DNA of 64,000 bases, from NCBI RefSeq assembly GCF_022637455.1, contig NZ_CP093341.1:3100001-3164000 (forward strand), read 5' to 3'. This document shows positions 1 to 8,537 of this stretch, one piece after another. The DNA comes from Lysobacter sp. S4-A87. Lineage in GTDB: Bacteria > Pseudomonadota > Gammaproteobacteria > Xanthomonadales > Xanthomonadaceae. Numbering within the stretch: the first letter of the stretch is position 1; each line of letters begins with the position of its first letter. Made by a program: the position numbers and the translations under genes. Under the pieces are notes generated by a model. That model was not told where the DNA came from. It made no database searches and was given only the letters and a program-made list of their open reading frames with translations.

Positions 1-454
1 CGTGTGGGACGAGCGCAGCCGAAGCTGGTTCACCGGCGACACGTTCGGTCTGTCGTATCGCGAGTTCGACAATGCCGACGGTGCACCGTTCGTGATTCCG
101 ACCACCTCGCCGGTGCAGTTCGAGCCCGAGCCGTTGAAGGCGTCGATCCGCAAGATGCTCGCCCAGTCACCCGAAGCGATGCACCTGACGCACTACGGGC
201 GTGTCGGCGATGTCGAGCGGTTGGGCCAGGACCTGATCGCGCAGATCGACGCGATGGTCGCGCTGGCGCGCGCTGCCCACGGCCATGACTACCGCCATGC
301 ACGACTGGTTGAATCGCTGACCGGGCTGTACGTCGACCGCGCCCGCGCCCACGGCGCCCCGCTGTCGGCCGCCGACGTGGCCCGCCTGCTGGAGATCGAC
401 ATCGAGCTCAACGCGCAGGGCCTGGAAGTGTGGCTCGACCGCGAGGCCGCCTGA
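1..454 (+). CDS. MBL-fold metallo-hydrolase, C-terminal part (5' truncated by window)
   Basis: The reading frame is open at the window edge and ends with TGA at 452-454, so only about the last 150 residues are visible. The opening residues FTGDTFGLSYREFD match the late part of metallo-beta-lactamase-fold hydrolases, where a metal-binding aspartate sits in a (H/T)GD(T/S) context. A mostly helical tail follows. The catalytic HxHxDH motif would lie upstream and cannot be seen, so substrate and localisation are unknown. The frame starts at position 2. Confidence 0.7.
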   Translation, partial: VWDERSRSWFTGDTFGLSYREFDNADGAPFVIPTTSPVQFEPEPLKASIRKMLAQSPEAMHLTHYGRVGDVERLGQDLIAQIDAMVALARAAHGHDYRHARLVESLTGLYVDRARAHGAPLSAADVARLLEIDIELNAQGLEVWLDREAA

Positions 455-585
455 CACCCATTCAGAATTAATGCGGCATGGCTGAATGGATTAACGGTCA
501 GGTCGGATCGATGCAGCTGTGGCCTGCGTCACAGGTCGGGCGGGCGCGGCGGAGTAGCCTGAGCCGCCTTTCAGCACCCCCCTTG

Positions 586-1689
586 ATGTCCGCCGTCCGA
601 CCCCTCCCTCCACCACTGCCAGACGAACGTCCGCGCCAGGCGGCGTTGGATGCGTATGCAGTGGTGGACACGGGACCGGAGCAGGCCTACGACGACATCG
701 TTCGCCTGGCCGCGACGCTGTGCGATGTGCCAGCGGCGGCCATCTCGCTGATCGATCATGACCGGCAGTGGTTCAAGGCGCAGATCGGCCTCGATGCGCG
801 GCAGACCCCGCGCGAGGAAGCGATCTGCGATCGCCTGATCATGGAACCCGGGCGCACGCTGGTGATCGAGGACCTGTCCGCACAGGTATCCTTCCCCCGG
901 CCAAAGGCGCGCATCGGAAAAGACCCGTTGCGGTTCTACGCCGGCACGCCGTTGATGAGCCCGGACGGCCACGCCATCGGCACCGTGTGCGTGCTCGACA
1001 CGCGCCCGCGCACGCTGAGCAGGGCGCAGGTGGAAGGGCTGGAAGTGCTGGCGCGGCAGACCCAGCACCTGCTGGAGCTGCGCCGCTATGCACTGGAGCA
1101 ACGCCGCCTGCTGTCGGAGCGCGAAGCGTTCGCGCAGCGGCTCGAGGATGCGCGCGCCGACCTGCAGCGACGCAACGACCTGCTAGAACACAGTGCCACC
1201 CACGATGCCCTGACCGGACTGCTCAACCGCGCCGCACTGGCGCAGCTGCGCGACAACCCGGAGGCGATGCGGCAACTGCAACAGGCGCCGTACTCGCTGA
1301 TGCTGCTGGACGTCGACCACTTCAAGGACGTCAACGACCGGCACGGCCATCTGCTGGGCGACCGCGCGCTGCGTGCAGTCGCCGATGCCGTTGCGGCATC
1401 GATCCGCCATGGCGACGTGGCCGTGCGCTACGGCGGCGAAGAGTTCCTGATCCTGTTGCCGGATACGCGACTGGAAAGCGCGGCGCAGGTGGCCGAGCGC
1501 ATCCGTCAGCGCCTGTCGCAGGCGGCGTTGCCGTTCGCATTGACCGTTTCGATCGGGCTGGCGGCCGGCGAGCCGACGCGCGACTGGTCCGAACAGGTGT
1601 TCGACCGCGCCGACCAGGCGCTATATCGCGCCAAGGCGCGCGGTCGCAATTGCATCGTGGCTGACGATACGCCGCTGCACGGGGTTTGA
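586..1689 (+). CDS. GAF-GGDEF diguanylate cyclase
   Basis: Predicted to make cyclic di-GMP from two GTP. From the chosen ATG at 586 the protein is 367 aa: a GAF sensor domain (about residues 25-165, with ISLIDHDRQWFKAQIGL), a short coiled linker, then a GGDEF domain (about 200-360). The catalytic signature is GGEEF at 283-287. An RxxD product-inhibition site (RHGD, 274-277) lies five residues before it, so the enzyme looks active and feedback-inhibited. No EAL domain or membrane segment is seen, so it is probably cytoplasmic. An in-frame ATG at 478 would add 36 residues unlike the family; neither start has a good ribosome site. Confidence 0.88.
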   Translation: MSAVRPLPPPLPDERPRQAALDAYAVVDTGPEQAYDDIVRLAATLCDVPAAAISLIDHDRQWFKAQIGLDARQTPREEAICDRLIMEPGRTLVIEDLSAQVSFPRPKARIGKDPLRFYAGTPLMSPDGHAIGTVCVLDTRPRTLSRAQVEGLEVLARQTQHLLELRRYALEQRRLLSEREAFAQRLEDARADLQRRNDLLEHSATHDALTGLLNRAALAQLRDNPEAMRQLQQAPYSLMLLDVDHFKDVNDRHGHLLGDRALRAVADAVAASIRHGDVAVRYGGEEFLILLPDTRLESAAQVAERIRQRLSQAALPFALTVSIGLAAGEPTRDWSEQVFDRADQALYRAKARGRNCIVADDTPLHGV

Positions 1690-1709
1690 TCGGGTTTGGC
1701 GGCAGATAT

Positions 1710-1738
1710 CCCGGGTGCGCTGCGCTTACCCGGGCTAC
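1710..1738. repeat. REP-like palindrome, family A
   Basis: CCCGGGT and ACCCGGG arms flank an 11-base loop region and are followed by CTAC. It is one mismatch from three copies at 48533-48667. It lies between the convergent cyclase and VOC genes, typical of intergenic REP elements, and may act as a transcript-end hairpin. Confidence 0.7.
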
Positions 1739-1742
1739 GGGG

Positions 1743-2129
1743 TTACTTCCAGGTTTTGGGGGGCATGCCCTGATCGGGGTGGTGCATCTTCACCACGCAG
1801 AAGCGTTGCCCGGTCGGGGCTTCCATTACCCACCAGCGTTTGATGAAGGCGATCTTCTTCGCGCCGAGCTTCTCCAGCCGCGCCGCCTCGGCGTCGATGT
1901 CGTCGGACTCGATGTCCAGGTGCACGCGCGAGGCGTGATCGACCTTCTGCACTTCGATGTGCAGGCCATCGCGGGTATCGCCGAACTGGACATACGTGCC
2001 AGGAACGTCACCGGCATCGGGATCGGCGATGCTGGCGCCGAGGGCCTGGCTCCAGAACGTCGCGGCGGTGGCCAGGTCGTCGGTCTGGCAATCGATGATG
2101 AAACCGGCAAGGCGACTGCGATGGGCCAT
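1743..2129 (-). CDS. VOC (glyoxalase/bleomycin-resistance) family protein
   Basis: A 128-aa protein with the beta-alpha-beta-beta-beta repeats of the vicinal oxygen chelate fold: LAGFIIDCQTDDLATAATFWSQALG at the N-terminus and a second half ending GQRFCVVKMHHPD. Members bind a divalent metal and act as dioxygenases, isomerases or antibiotic-binding proteins; which applies here cannot be told. It is the last gene of the leftward cluster starting with the bkd E1alpha gene, 67 bases after the E2 gene. It may be co-transcribed, but a link to branched-chain acid metabolism is only positional. Confidence 0.75.
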   Translation of the reverse strand: MAHRSRLAGFIIDCQTDDLATAATFWSQALGASIADPDAGDVPGTYVQFGDTRDGLHIEVQKVDHASRVHLDIESDDIDAEAARLEKLGAKKIAFIKRWWVMEAPTGQRFCVVKMHHPDQGMPPKTWK

Positions 2130-2196
2130 GGATCTCTCCTCCGCTCCAATGGGGTCGTCCAGCCCCCCTTGGCCAGGGGGGCATGCGAAGCATGGG

Positions 2197-3582
2197 TTAC
2201 GCCGGCAGCGCCATGTCGTCCAGCAACGCCTTGAGGAAGCGCGCAGCCTCGCCGCCGGTGCAGGCGCGGTGGTCGAAGGTCAGCGAGATCGGCATGCGGC
2301 GGTGCACTTCGATGCCGCCGATCACCGCGACCACGTCGTGGCTGAGCTTGCCTGCGCCGACGATCGCAACACACGGCGGCACCACCACCGGCGTCGCGTA
2401 GCGGCCGGCGAACATGCCGAAGTTGGACAGCGAAATGGTGTAGCCGCTGAGTTCGCTGGCCGGAAGCGAACGCTCTTCGACCTGCGCGCGCAGGCGCTGG
2501 ATCGCGGTACGCACGCCGGTGCCATCGAGCATGTCCGCATTGCGCAGCGCCGGCACGAACAGGCCGTCTTCGGTGTCGACCGCGATGCCGATGTCGACGT
2601 GCGGATGCAGGGTGCGGCTGAGGTTGTCACCGTCGAACCAGGCATTGAGCGCCGGCACGGTCTTGCAGGCGGCCACCATCGCGCGCACCAGGCGTGCGGT
2701 GATGTCCTGCTTGCCGATCCAGGCATGCAGGTCGGCGTCGTCGCACAGGGTCGTCGGAACGACCTTGGCGTGCGCGTCGGCCATCACCCGCGCCATGTTG
2801 CGACGCACGCCCTTGAGCTGCTCGGGCTGGCCGCTGGCGGCGACGCCCGGCGGCTGCGTGCGGACCGGCTTGCCGGCCTGCGAGAGCGTGCTGCGCGACG
2901 CCGCTTCGGGTGCGGCCTGCGCGGCGGCAACCGCACGGACCGGAGCCGGCGCCGAAGCCACCGGAGTCGCGCCGGCCTTGGCCGAGCCATCGGCGGCCGC
3001 ACGCTTCACGTCATCCATCGTCACCACACTGTCGGCGCCGGTGGCGCGCACGCGCGACAGCTCGACCCCCAGCTTGCGTGCCAGTGCGCGCACGGCCGGC
3101 ATCGCCTTGACGCCTCCGACCGCGACGGCCTGTTCGCTGCGCACCGCATCGGAGGTCTGCATCGCGCCGACCACGGTGCCGGCGTCGTCGCGCTTGGTCT
3201 CGCCCTGCGGCGCGGCGTCGCCGGCGCTGATCGTGCCGCCGTCGTCGGAGGCGATCACCTGGTCGCTGTCGTCGTCGGCGTGGCTGCCGGCGCCATGATG
3301 GTGGCCGGTGTCCTGGCCCTCCGCGCGCTGCGGCATCGACGGGTCGATCTCGAACTCGGCCAGCATCTTGCCGGTGATGATCACGTCGCCCGGGCCACCG
3401 GCGAGCCTGATCACCTTGCCGGAAACCGGCGAGGGCACTTCGACCACGGCCTTGGCGGTTTCCATCGACACCAGGTTGTCGTCCAGGCGGATGGTGTCGC
3501 CCTCCTTCACGAACCACTCGACGATGGTGGCGTCGGGCAGGCCCTCGCCGAGGTCGGGAAGGAAGAAGGTCTTCTTGCTCAT
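2197..3582 (-). CDS. bkdB: Branched-chain 2-oxoacid dehydrogenase E2 (dihydrolipoamide acyltransferase)
   Basis: Cytoplasmic E2 core of a 2-oxoacid dehydrogenase complex, transferring the acyl group from lipoate to CoA; 461 aa. One N-terminal lipoyl domain has METAKAVVEV with the lipoylated Lys44. Then come a long Ala/Pro/Asp-rich linker, a peripheral subunit-binding domain (about 168-205, PAVRALARKLGVELSRVRATG) and the catalytic acyltransferase domain. The catalytic motif normally reads HxxxDG; here it is H438-R-A-C-T442-G, with Thr in place of Asp. Adjacent E1 genes support branched-chain specificity, which would feed iso-fatty-acid synthesis. No E3 gene is present nearby. Confidence 0.87.
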   Translation of the reverse strand: MSKKTFFLPDLGEGLPDATIVEWFVKEGDTIRLDDNLVSMETAKAVVEVPSPVSGKVIRLAGGPGDVIITGKMLAEFEIDPSMPQRAEGQDTGHHHGAGSHADDDSDQVIASDDGGTISAGDAAPQGETKRDDAGTVVGAMQTSDAVRSEQAVAVGGVKAMPAVRALARKLGVELSRVRATGADSVVTMDDVKRAAADGSAKAGATPVASAPAPVRAVAAAQAAPEAASRSTLSQAGKPVRTQPPGVAASGQPEQLKGVRRNMARVMADAHAKVVPTTLCDDADLHAWIGKQDITARLVRAMVAACKTVPALNAWFDGDNLSRTLHPHVDIGIAVDTEDGLFVPALRNADMLDGTGVRTAIQRLRAQVEERSLPASELSGYTISLSNFGMFAGRYATPVVVPPCVAIVGAGKLSHDVVAVIGGIEVHRRMPISLTFDHRACTGGEAARFLKALLDDMALPA

Positions 3583-3677
3583 ACGGTGTCGTCCCTAGGG
3601 TTGCGTCGCTTGGGTGTCGCGATGGCGGTTCGTGGCGCGGCGGGCCGCGTCACTTCGAAATTCTCAGGTCAACGTAC

Positions 3678-4070
3678 TCAGATCCAGACATCGTTGCGCG
3701 CGGTCAGCTCGCCGCCGGCATCCCCGGTGTTGACCACGCCGGCCGGCTCGATGATCAGCGCATGGCATTCCTCGCTGGCGCGGGTGATGTGTTCGACCCC
3801 GCGCGGGATCACGCACATCTCGCCTTCGTCCAGCACCACGTCGTGGTCGCGGAAGCCGATCTCCATCCGTCCCTTGACGACGATGAACACCTCGTCGGTG
3901 TCCTCGTGCGAGTGCCAGACGAAGTCGCCGTGCATCTTGACCAGCTTGAACTGCACGTCGTTCATCTGCGCGACCACGCGCGGCGACCAGTGCTGGCCGA
4001 ACAGCGCCAGCTTTGCCGCCAGGTTGATGGCCTGCGACTTCGCCTGTCGCTGGGCGGATGCGTCGCTCAT
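3678..4070 (-). CDS. Cupin-domain protein
   Basis: A 130-aa single-domain cupin. The first motif is [19 protein letters not shown] and the second [21 protein letters not shown], giving a possible His/Glu metal site in a small beta-barrel. The start at 4068-4070 overlaps the stop of the upstream SH3-like gene by ATGA, so the two are translationally coupled. It sits inside the bkd cluster between E1beta and E2. Function is unknown; it could be a small-molecule sensor or an accessory isomerase/dioxygenase. A longer in-frame start upstream adds low-complexity Arg residues and is rejected. Confidence 0.8.
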   Translation of the reverse strand: MSDASAQRQAKSQAINLAAKLALFGQHWSPRVVAQMNDVQFKLVKMHGDFVWHSHEDTDEVFIVVKGRMEIGFRDHDVVLDEGEMCVIPRGVEHITRASEECHALIIEPAGVVNTGDAGGELTARNDVWI

Positions 4071-4429
4071 GCGTCCTCGCCTTCGTCGTCGTCGAGCAGC
4101 TCCAGTGCACGCGCCGGGATCCACCCCTGCATGCCCAGTGCATTCTCCGCCCACCACCACTGCGCCAGCTCGTAGTGCAGCGTGACCAGTTCGTCGGCGC
4201 GGGCATCGAGCTCGCGCGTGTCGTAGTCGGACAGCGCCTTGGCCGTGCCCTGCTCGTTGTCGAACAGGGCCGCCGGAACCCAGCCGCCGTGGCCCTCGGC
4301 GATGGTGGTCCAGACGAACTGCGGCCAGTCACGGTCGCGCTCGCCCAGCGTCACTGCCTCGCCACGCGCGATCCGGATCGCCGGGCGATCCGGTGCGCGG
4401 TGGGCGACTACGACGCGGGCGTGGCGCAT
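4067..4429 (-). CDS. Tandem SH3-like domain protein
   Basis: A 120-aa acidic cytoplasmic protein without signal peptide. It shows two SH3-like repeats, each with an LGERD/LHYEL segment, tryptophans, and a closing GGWVPAALF or [12 protein letters not shown]. This matches the 'variant SH3 / ligand-binding SH3' proteins often described without function. It lies 15 bases after the E1beta gene and overlaps the cupin gene start by four bases, so it belongs to the bkd transcription unit. Its role there is unknown. Confidence 0.72.
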   Translation of the reverse strand: MRHARVVVAHRAPDRPAIRIARGEAVTLGERDRDWPQFVWTTIAEGHGGWVPAALFDNEQGTAKALSDYDTRELDARADELVTLHYELAQWWWAENALGMQGWIPARALELLDDDEGEDA

Positions 4430-4444
4430 GCTTGGCCTGTGTCC

Positions 4445-5518
4445 TCAGCTGGCTGCCAGGGTGCGCTTGACCGCGGCGACGATGCGCTCGACGCTCGGCA
4501 GGTACTTCATTTCCAGGCGGAACAGCGGGATGTGCGTGTCGTAGCCGGTGACGCGCTCGACCGGTGCGACCAGGTCGAACATCGACTCTTCGGCCAGGCG
4601 CGCGGCGATCTCGGCGCCGAAGCCGGCGGTCTTGGGCGCCTCATGCACGATCACGCAGCGGCCGGTGCGGCTGACCGATTCGGCGATAGTGGCGAAGTCG
4701 AGCGGACGCAGCGTCGCCACGTCGATCACTTCTGCGCTGATGCCCTGTGCGGCCAGCTTCTCGGCGGCCTCGAGCGTCTCCTTCACCTGCGCGCCCCAGG
4801 TCACCAGGGTCACGTCGGTGCCATCGCGCAGCACGTAGCACACGTCCAGCGGCAAGGCTTCGCCGTCGTCGGGCACCACTTCCTTGTACTGGCGGTAGAT
4901 GCGCTTGGGCTCCATGAAGATGACCGGATCCGGCTCACGGATCGCGGCCAGCAGTAGGCCGTAGGCACGCGCCGGCGACGACGGCATGACCACGCGCAGG
5001 CCAGGCACGTTGGTGAAGATCGATTCGTTGGCTTCGCTGTGGTGCTCCGGCGCGCGGATACCGCCACCCCACGGCACGCGCAGCACCATCGGGCAGGTCA
5101 GGCGACCGCGGGTGCGGTAACGGAAGCGCGCGGCGTGGCAGATGATGTGGTCGACCATCGGGTAGACGAAGCCGTCGAACTGCGATTCGGCGACCGGCTT
5201 CATGCCCTGCGCGGCCAGGCCGACGGTGAGGCCGGCAATGGTGGTTTCGTCCAGCGGCGTGTCGAGCACGCGCTCGGGGCCAAACTGCTGCTGCAGGCCG
5301 GCGGTGGCGCGGAACACGCCGCCGTTGACGCCGACGTCCTCGCCCAGCACCAGCACGGTGTCGTCGGCGCGCATCTCGTAGGCGAGCGCCTGGGTGATCG
5401 CCTCGATCAAGGTGATCGCGGTCGGCGTGGCCGGCGCGGCGGAGGTTGCGGGAGGTGCCTTGGCCATGGCGGAAGTGCCCTTGGTTGCGCCACTCTTGAT
5501 GGGGTCCTCGACGCTCAT
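4445..5518 (-). CDS. bkdA2: Branched-chain 2-oxoacid dehydrogenase E1 beta subunit
   Basis: Beta subunit of the thiamine-diphosphate E1 enzyme, decarboxylating branched-chain 2-oxoacids and acylating E2 lipoate; 357 aa. It has the transketolase pyrimidine-binding region (ITQALAYEMRADDTVLVLGEDVGVNGGVFRAT...), conserved GLAAQGMKPVAE and HHSEANESIFTNVPGL segments, and a C-terminal transketolase domain. Start ATG 5516-5518 overlaps the E1alpha stop by one base (TGATG), implying coupled translation and balanced subunits. The first 30 residues are an Ala/Pro-rich extension. Confidence 0.9.
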   Translation of the reverse strand: MSVEDPIKSGATKGTSAMAKAPPATSAAPATPTAITLIEAITQALAYEMRADDTVLVLGEDVGVNGGVFRATAGLQQQFGPERVLDTPLDETTIAGLTVGLAAQGMKPVAESQFDGFVYPMVDHIICHAARFRYRTRGRLTCPMVLRVPWGGGIRAPEHHSEANESIFTNVPGLRVVMPSSPARAYGLLLAAIREPDPVIFMEPKRIYRQYKEVVPDDGEALPLDVCYVLRDGTDVTLVTWGAQVKETLEAAEKLAAQGISAEVIDVATLRPLDFATIAESVSRTGRCVIVHEAPKTAGFGAEIAARLAEESMFDLVAPVERVTGYDTHIPLFRLEMKYLPSVERIVAAVKRTLAAS

Positions 5519-6588
5519 CAGCGACCCTCCTGCGCAAGCACGTAGGCACGTTGCGCGGCGACATCCGGCGGCATGTCGGCATAGAGGTAATCGAACATCG
5601 CCTCGACCGGCTGCACCGGCGTTTCCAGGTAGGCGTTGATCTCGACGTCGACGAGCTTGCCGCATTCCTCGGCCCAGGCCTTCTCCTCGGCCTCGCTCCA
5701 CACGCCCTGCGCGGTCAGGTACGTGCGCAGTCGCGTGATCGGCTCGCGCGTCCAGGCCGACTTGACCTCTTCGTCCTCGCGATAGCGGCGGGCGTCGTCG
5801 GCGGTGGTGTGGTCGTGCAGGCGATAGGTCATGAACTCGATCACGCTGCCGCCCTCACCGCTGCGGGCGCGCTCGCTGGCGCGGCGCATGCCTTCGAGCA
5901 CGGCGATCAGATCGTTGCCGTCGACCTGCAGGCAGTGCAGTCCGCCGGCCAGGCCCTTCTGCGCCAGCGTCTTGGCGCCGGTCTGCGCCGAGCGCGGCAC
6001 CGAGATCGCCCAGCCGTTGTTGATCACGCACAGCACCAGCGGCAGCGTGTAGGCGCCGGCGGAATTCAGTGCGGCGTAGAAGTCGGTCTTGGACGAGCCG
6101 CCATCACCGCAGCACGCCACCGCCAGTTGCTTCTGCTTGCGCAGCTTGAACGCCAGCGCGGCGCCGGCGGCATGCAGGCACTGGGTGGAGATCGGCACGC
6201 ACCAGGCGTAGTCGTGCTTCGGCCCGGAGAAGTCGTTGCCACGCTCGTCGCCGCCCCAGTAGAGCAGCACTTCGCGCGGCTTCACGCCGCGCATGAACTG
6301 GGCACCGTACTCGCGGTAGCTCGGTGCGAACACGTCATCGGGCTGCATCGACGAGCCGATGCCGATGTGCGTGGCTTCGTGCCCCAGGCAACTGGCGTAC
6401 GTGCCGAGCTTGCCGGTGCGCTGCAGGGCGATCGCCTTGCTGTCGAAGGTGCGCACGAACAGCATCTGCTTGAACAGCGGCAGCAGCGTCCTGGCGTCGC
6501 GGAAAGCGGGCGGGAACTCCGCCACCGGCTTGCCGTCCGGGCCGAGGTATTGCAGGTATTCGATTTCGAAGGTCGCGGCGACCGTCAT
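5518..6588 (-). CDS. bkdA1: Branched-chain 2-oxoacid dehydrogenase E1 alpha subunit
   Basis: Alpha subunit of E1; 356 aa from ATG 6586-6588. The thiamine-diphosphate motif is visible as GDGGSSKTDFYAALN through to VINN. Family segments include SYREYGAQFMRGV and the phosphorylation-loop-like YRLHDHTTADDARRYR. This is the first gene of the leftward operon E1alpha-E1beta-SH3-cupin-E2-VOC. The start was chosen where similarity begins (MTVAATFEIEYLQYLGPDG); the longer upstream frame is low-complexity. Confidence 0.9.
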   Translation of the reverse strand: MTVAATFEIEYLQYLGPDGKPVAEFPPAFRDARTLLPLFKQMLFVRTFDSKAIALQRTGKLGTYASCLGHEATHIGIGSSMQPDDVFAPSYREYGAQFMRGVKPREVLLYWGGDERGNDFSGPKHDYAWCVPISTQCLHAAGAALAFKLRKQKQLAVACCGDGGSSKTDFYAALNSAGAYTLPLVLCVINNGWAISVPRSAQTGAKTLAQKGLAGGLHCLQVDGNDLIAVLEGMRRASERARSGEGGSVIEFMTYRLHDHTTADDARRYREDEEVKSAWTREPITRLRTYLTAQGVWSEAEEKAWAEECGKLVDVEINAYLETPVQPVEAMFDYLYADMPPDVAAQRAYVLAQEGR

Positions 6589-6947
6589 CGCGGGAGTCCT
6601 GGAAGGTGTGGCAGGGAGTCCGAATTGGCCGCGTCCCGGATCCAGTGCCGGCGCATCACCGCATCGGGTGGCTGGGCCCGGAAGGCGCACCGGGCCTGGC
6701 TCCGCGGCGTGGGCAGCCCAGAACACAGGCCTGGCCGACGCGCTTTCGCGAAGATCATAACCAACGCGGTGTTAAGGGCCGTTGCGCGCTGCGGCATGAA
6801 AGTTTGCGGAAAAACAGGTAGGCGACGCAGGCCCGGGCAGCCGGACGGCAGGGTATGGCGGCCACGGTCGAACAGGGTGGGGGTGTCGATGCGGTACCCT
6901 TTTGGCCCCCCAGCCGGCGACATCGCCGGCCACAAAACGAGCCTGCG
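6589..6947. other. Divergent intergenic region between bkd operon and tdo
   Basis: About 360 bases without a supported gene, between two divergent transcription units. A TATGAT-like -10 facing left (6754-6759) is a weak candidate for the bkd promoter. On the right side a palindrome at 6913-6930 lies near the dioxygenase start (listed separately). Nothing else is convincing. Confidence 0.4.
6913..6930. promoter_or_regulatory. Palindrome upstream of tryptophan 2,3-dioxygenase
   Basis: GCCGGCGA-CA-TCGCCGGC is an 8+8 perfect inverted repeat ending 17 bases before the ATG. It could be an operator or a leader hairpin; its GC-only composition also fits a chance hairpin in a GC-rich genome. Confidence 0.35.
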
Positions 6948-7829
6948 ATGACGGTCGAGAAGAACGAGCGCGAACTGGAAGCGAGCATCCACACCGACCT
7001 GTCCGGGCGGATGACCTATTCCGGCTACCTGCAGCTGGACACACTGCTGTCGGCGCAACAGCGCCTGTCCAACCCGCCGCACCATGACGAGCTGCTGTTC
7101 ATCGTCCAGCACCAGGTCTCGGAGCTGTGGATGAAACTGATGATCCACGAGCTCAAGGCAGCGACCGCGCACCTGCGCGCCGATCGCCTCGGCGAGTGCC
7201 AGAAGATCTTCGCGCGCTGCAAGAACATCCTGCGCCAGCTGACCGAGATGTGGTCGGTGCTGGAGACGCTGACGCCGTCGGAGTACATGGAGTTCCGCGA
7301 GATCCTCGGGCCGTCGTCGGGCTTCCAGTCGCTGCAGTACCGCACCATCGAGTTCCTGCTCGGCAACAAGAATGCGGCGATGCTCAAGGTGTTCGCCCAT
7401 GACGCCAAGGCCGAGGCCAGCCTGCGCGAAGTTCTGGAATCGCCGAGCCTGTACGACGAAGCCCTGCGCTACCTGGCCCGCCACGGCCACGCGGTGCCCG
7501 CCCGCCACATCGAGCGCGACTGGTCGCACGCGCACGTCGCCGACCCGGAACTGCTGCCGGTGTTGGAGCGCATCTACGAGGACACCGACGCGCATTGGCA
7601 GGCCTACCACCTGTGCGAGGACCTGGTCGACCTGGAAAGCCAGTTCCAGCTGTGGCGTTTCCGCCACATGCGCACGGTGATGCGCATCATCGGCTTCAAG
7701 CGCGGCACCGGCGGGTCCAGCGGCGTGGGCTTCCTCAAGCAGGCGCTGGAACTGACTTTCTTTCCCGAGCTGTTCGACGTGCGCACGATGATCGGCGCCG
7801 GCGGAAGCTACGGCGCGACGCCGGGTTAA
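6948..7829 (+). CDS. kynA: Tryptophan 2,3-dioxygenase
   Basis: Haem dioxygenase opening the indole ring of L-tryptophan to N-formylkynurenine, first step of the kynurenine pathway; cytoplasmic, 293 aa. Family signatures: [15 protein letters not shown], the substrate-site [34 protein letters not shown], and [24 protein letters not shown] containing the axial-His region. Start ATG 6948 is where similarity begins. No other kyn genes are adjacent. Confidence 0.95.
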   Translation: MTVEKNERELEASIHTDLSGRMTYSGYLQLDTLLSAQQRLSNPPHHDELLFIVQHQVSELWMKLMIHELKAATAHLRADRLGECQKIFARCKNILRQLTEMWSVLETLTPSEYMEFREILGPSSGFQSLQYRTIEFLLGNKNAAMLKVFAHDAKAEASLREVLESPSLYDEALRYLARHGHAVPARHIERDWSHAHVADPELLPVLERIYEDTDAHWQAYHLCEDLVDLESQFQLWRFRHMRTVMRIIGFKRGTGGSSGVGFLKQALELTFFPELFDVRTMIGAGGSYGATPG

Positions 7830-7847
7830 GGGCGCCGGGTCAAGCCC

Positions 7848-8252
7848 GTGGCAGCGCGCGTGCACGACTGCGTCGGCGCGTTCATCGTCAAAGATGGCGA
7901 GGTGCTGCTGGGCCTGCGCAGCGACGACTGCGACTGGCTGGCCGGCGCGTGGGACGTGTTCGGCGGCCACATCGAACCGGGCGAGAGCGCCGACCAGGCG
8001 CTGCGGCGCGAGCTCGACGAGGAGCTGGGCATCGCCCCCACGCGCATGCGCTACCTGGACGTCATCACCGGTGATGCGCCGGAGCCGTGGCGGCTGCGCC
8101 TGTATGTGGTCGAGGCCTGGAGCGGCACGCCACAGAACCGGCAGGAGCACGCGTCGCTGTCCTGGAGCACGCTCGAACAGGCGCAGCAGCGCCTGGCCGC
8201 CGCGCATCCGGACTTCCCGCGCCTGCTGGCCCAGGTTCTGGGCGTTCGCTGA
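7848..8252 (+). CDS. Nudix hydrolase
   Basis: A 134-aa single-domain Nudix protein with a perfect Nudix box (GX5EX7REUXEEXGU): GGHIEPGE, then RRELDEELGI. It should cleave a nucleoside-diphosphate-linked substrate with Mg2+; the substrate cannot be predicted. The start is GTG 7848-7850, 18 bases after the kynA stop. Similarity begins directly at the first beta strand (HDCVGAFIVKDGEVLLGLRS), supporting the short form. Probably co-transcribed with kynA, although no metabolic link is evident. Confidence 0.88.
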   Translation: MAARVHDCVGAFIVKDGEVLLGLRSDDCDWLAGAWDVFGGHIEPGESADQALRRELDEELGIAPTRMRYLDVITGDAPEPWRLRLYVVEAWSGTPQNRQEHASLSWSTLEQAQQRLAAAHPDFPRLLAQVLGVR

Positions 8253-8489
8253 TCCGTCGGCCCGGCGCAGCGGGACCGTGAACAGGCGGAAGCCGCCCAC
8301 CGCCGACCATGTCCTGACTTGGCGGAATCAATTGCCTCATCCGGCTGAGCCCCTTCCTGCGTAAGTGCGACCTCTATTCAGCTTGGATGTTGCGACGCAG
8401 CACATTCTGCCCGGGCTTCACACAGGTTTGACGTGACCCCCCTCAGCCGGTAAATCTCCCCGGTCCCGTGCCAGCCGGCGTGGGTTTGC

Positions 8490-8519
8490 TCCATTCAGTA
8501 TTCGTCCATTCAGTATTCG
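8490..8519. repeat. Perfect 15-bp tandem repeat before the peptide transporter
   Basis: TCCATTCAGTATTCG occurs twice back to back (8490-8504 and 8505-8519), ending 18 bases before the POT transporter ATG and just before its ribosome site AGGGGA. It could be a regulator-binding pair or a recent slippage duplication in the leader. The rest of the gap 8253-8489 shows nothing I can name. Confidence 0.6.
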
Positions 8520-8537
8520 ATTTTCAGGGGACACCGC

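Noticed and set aside
1957-4185. Open frame of 742 codons on the plus strand across the bkd E2 and cupin genes
   Set aside because: Antisense shadow; composition is Arg/Ala/His-rich nonsense with no domain.
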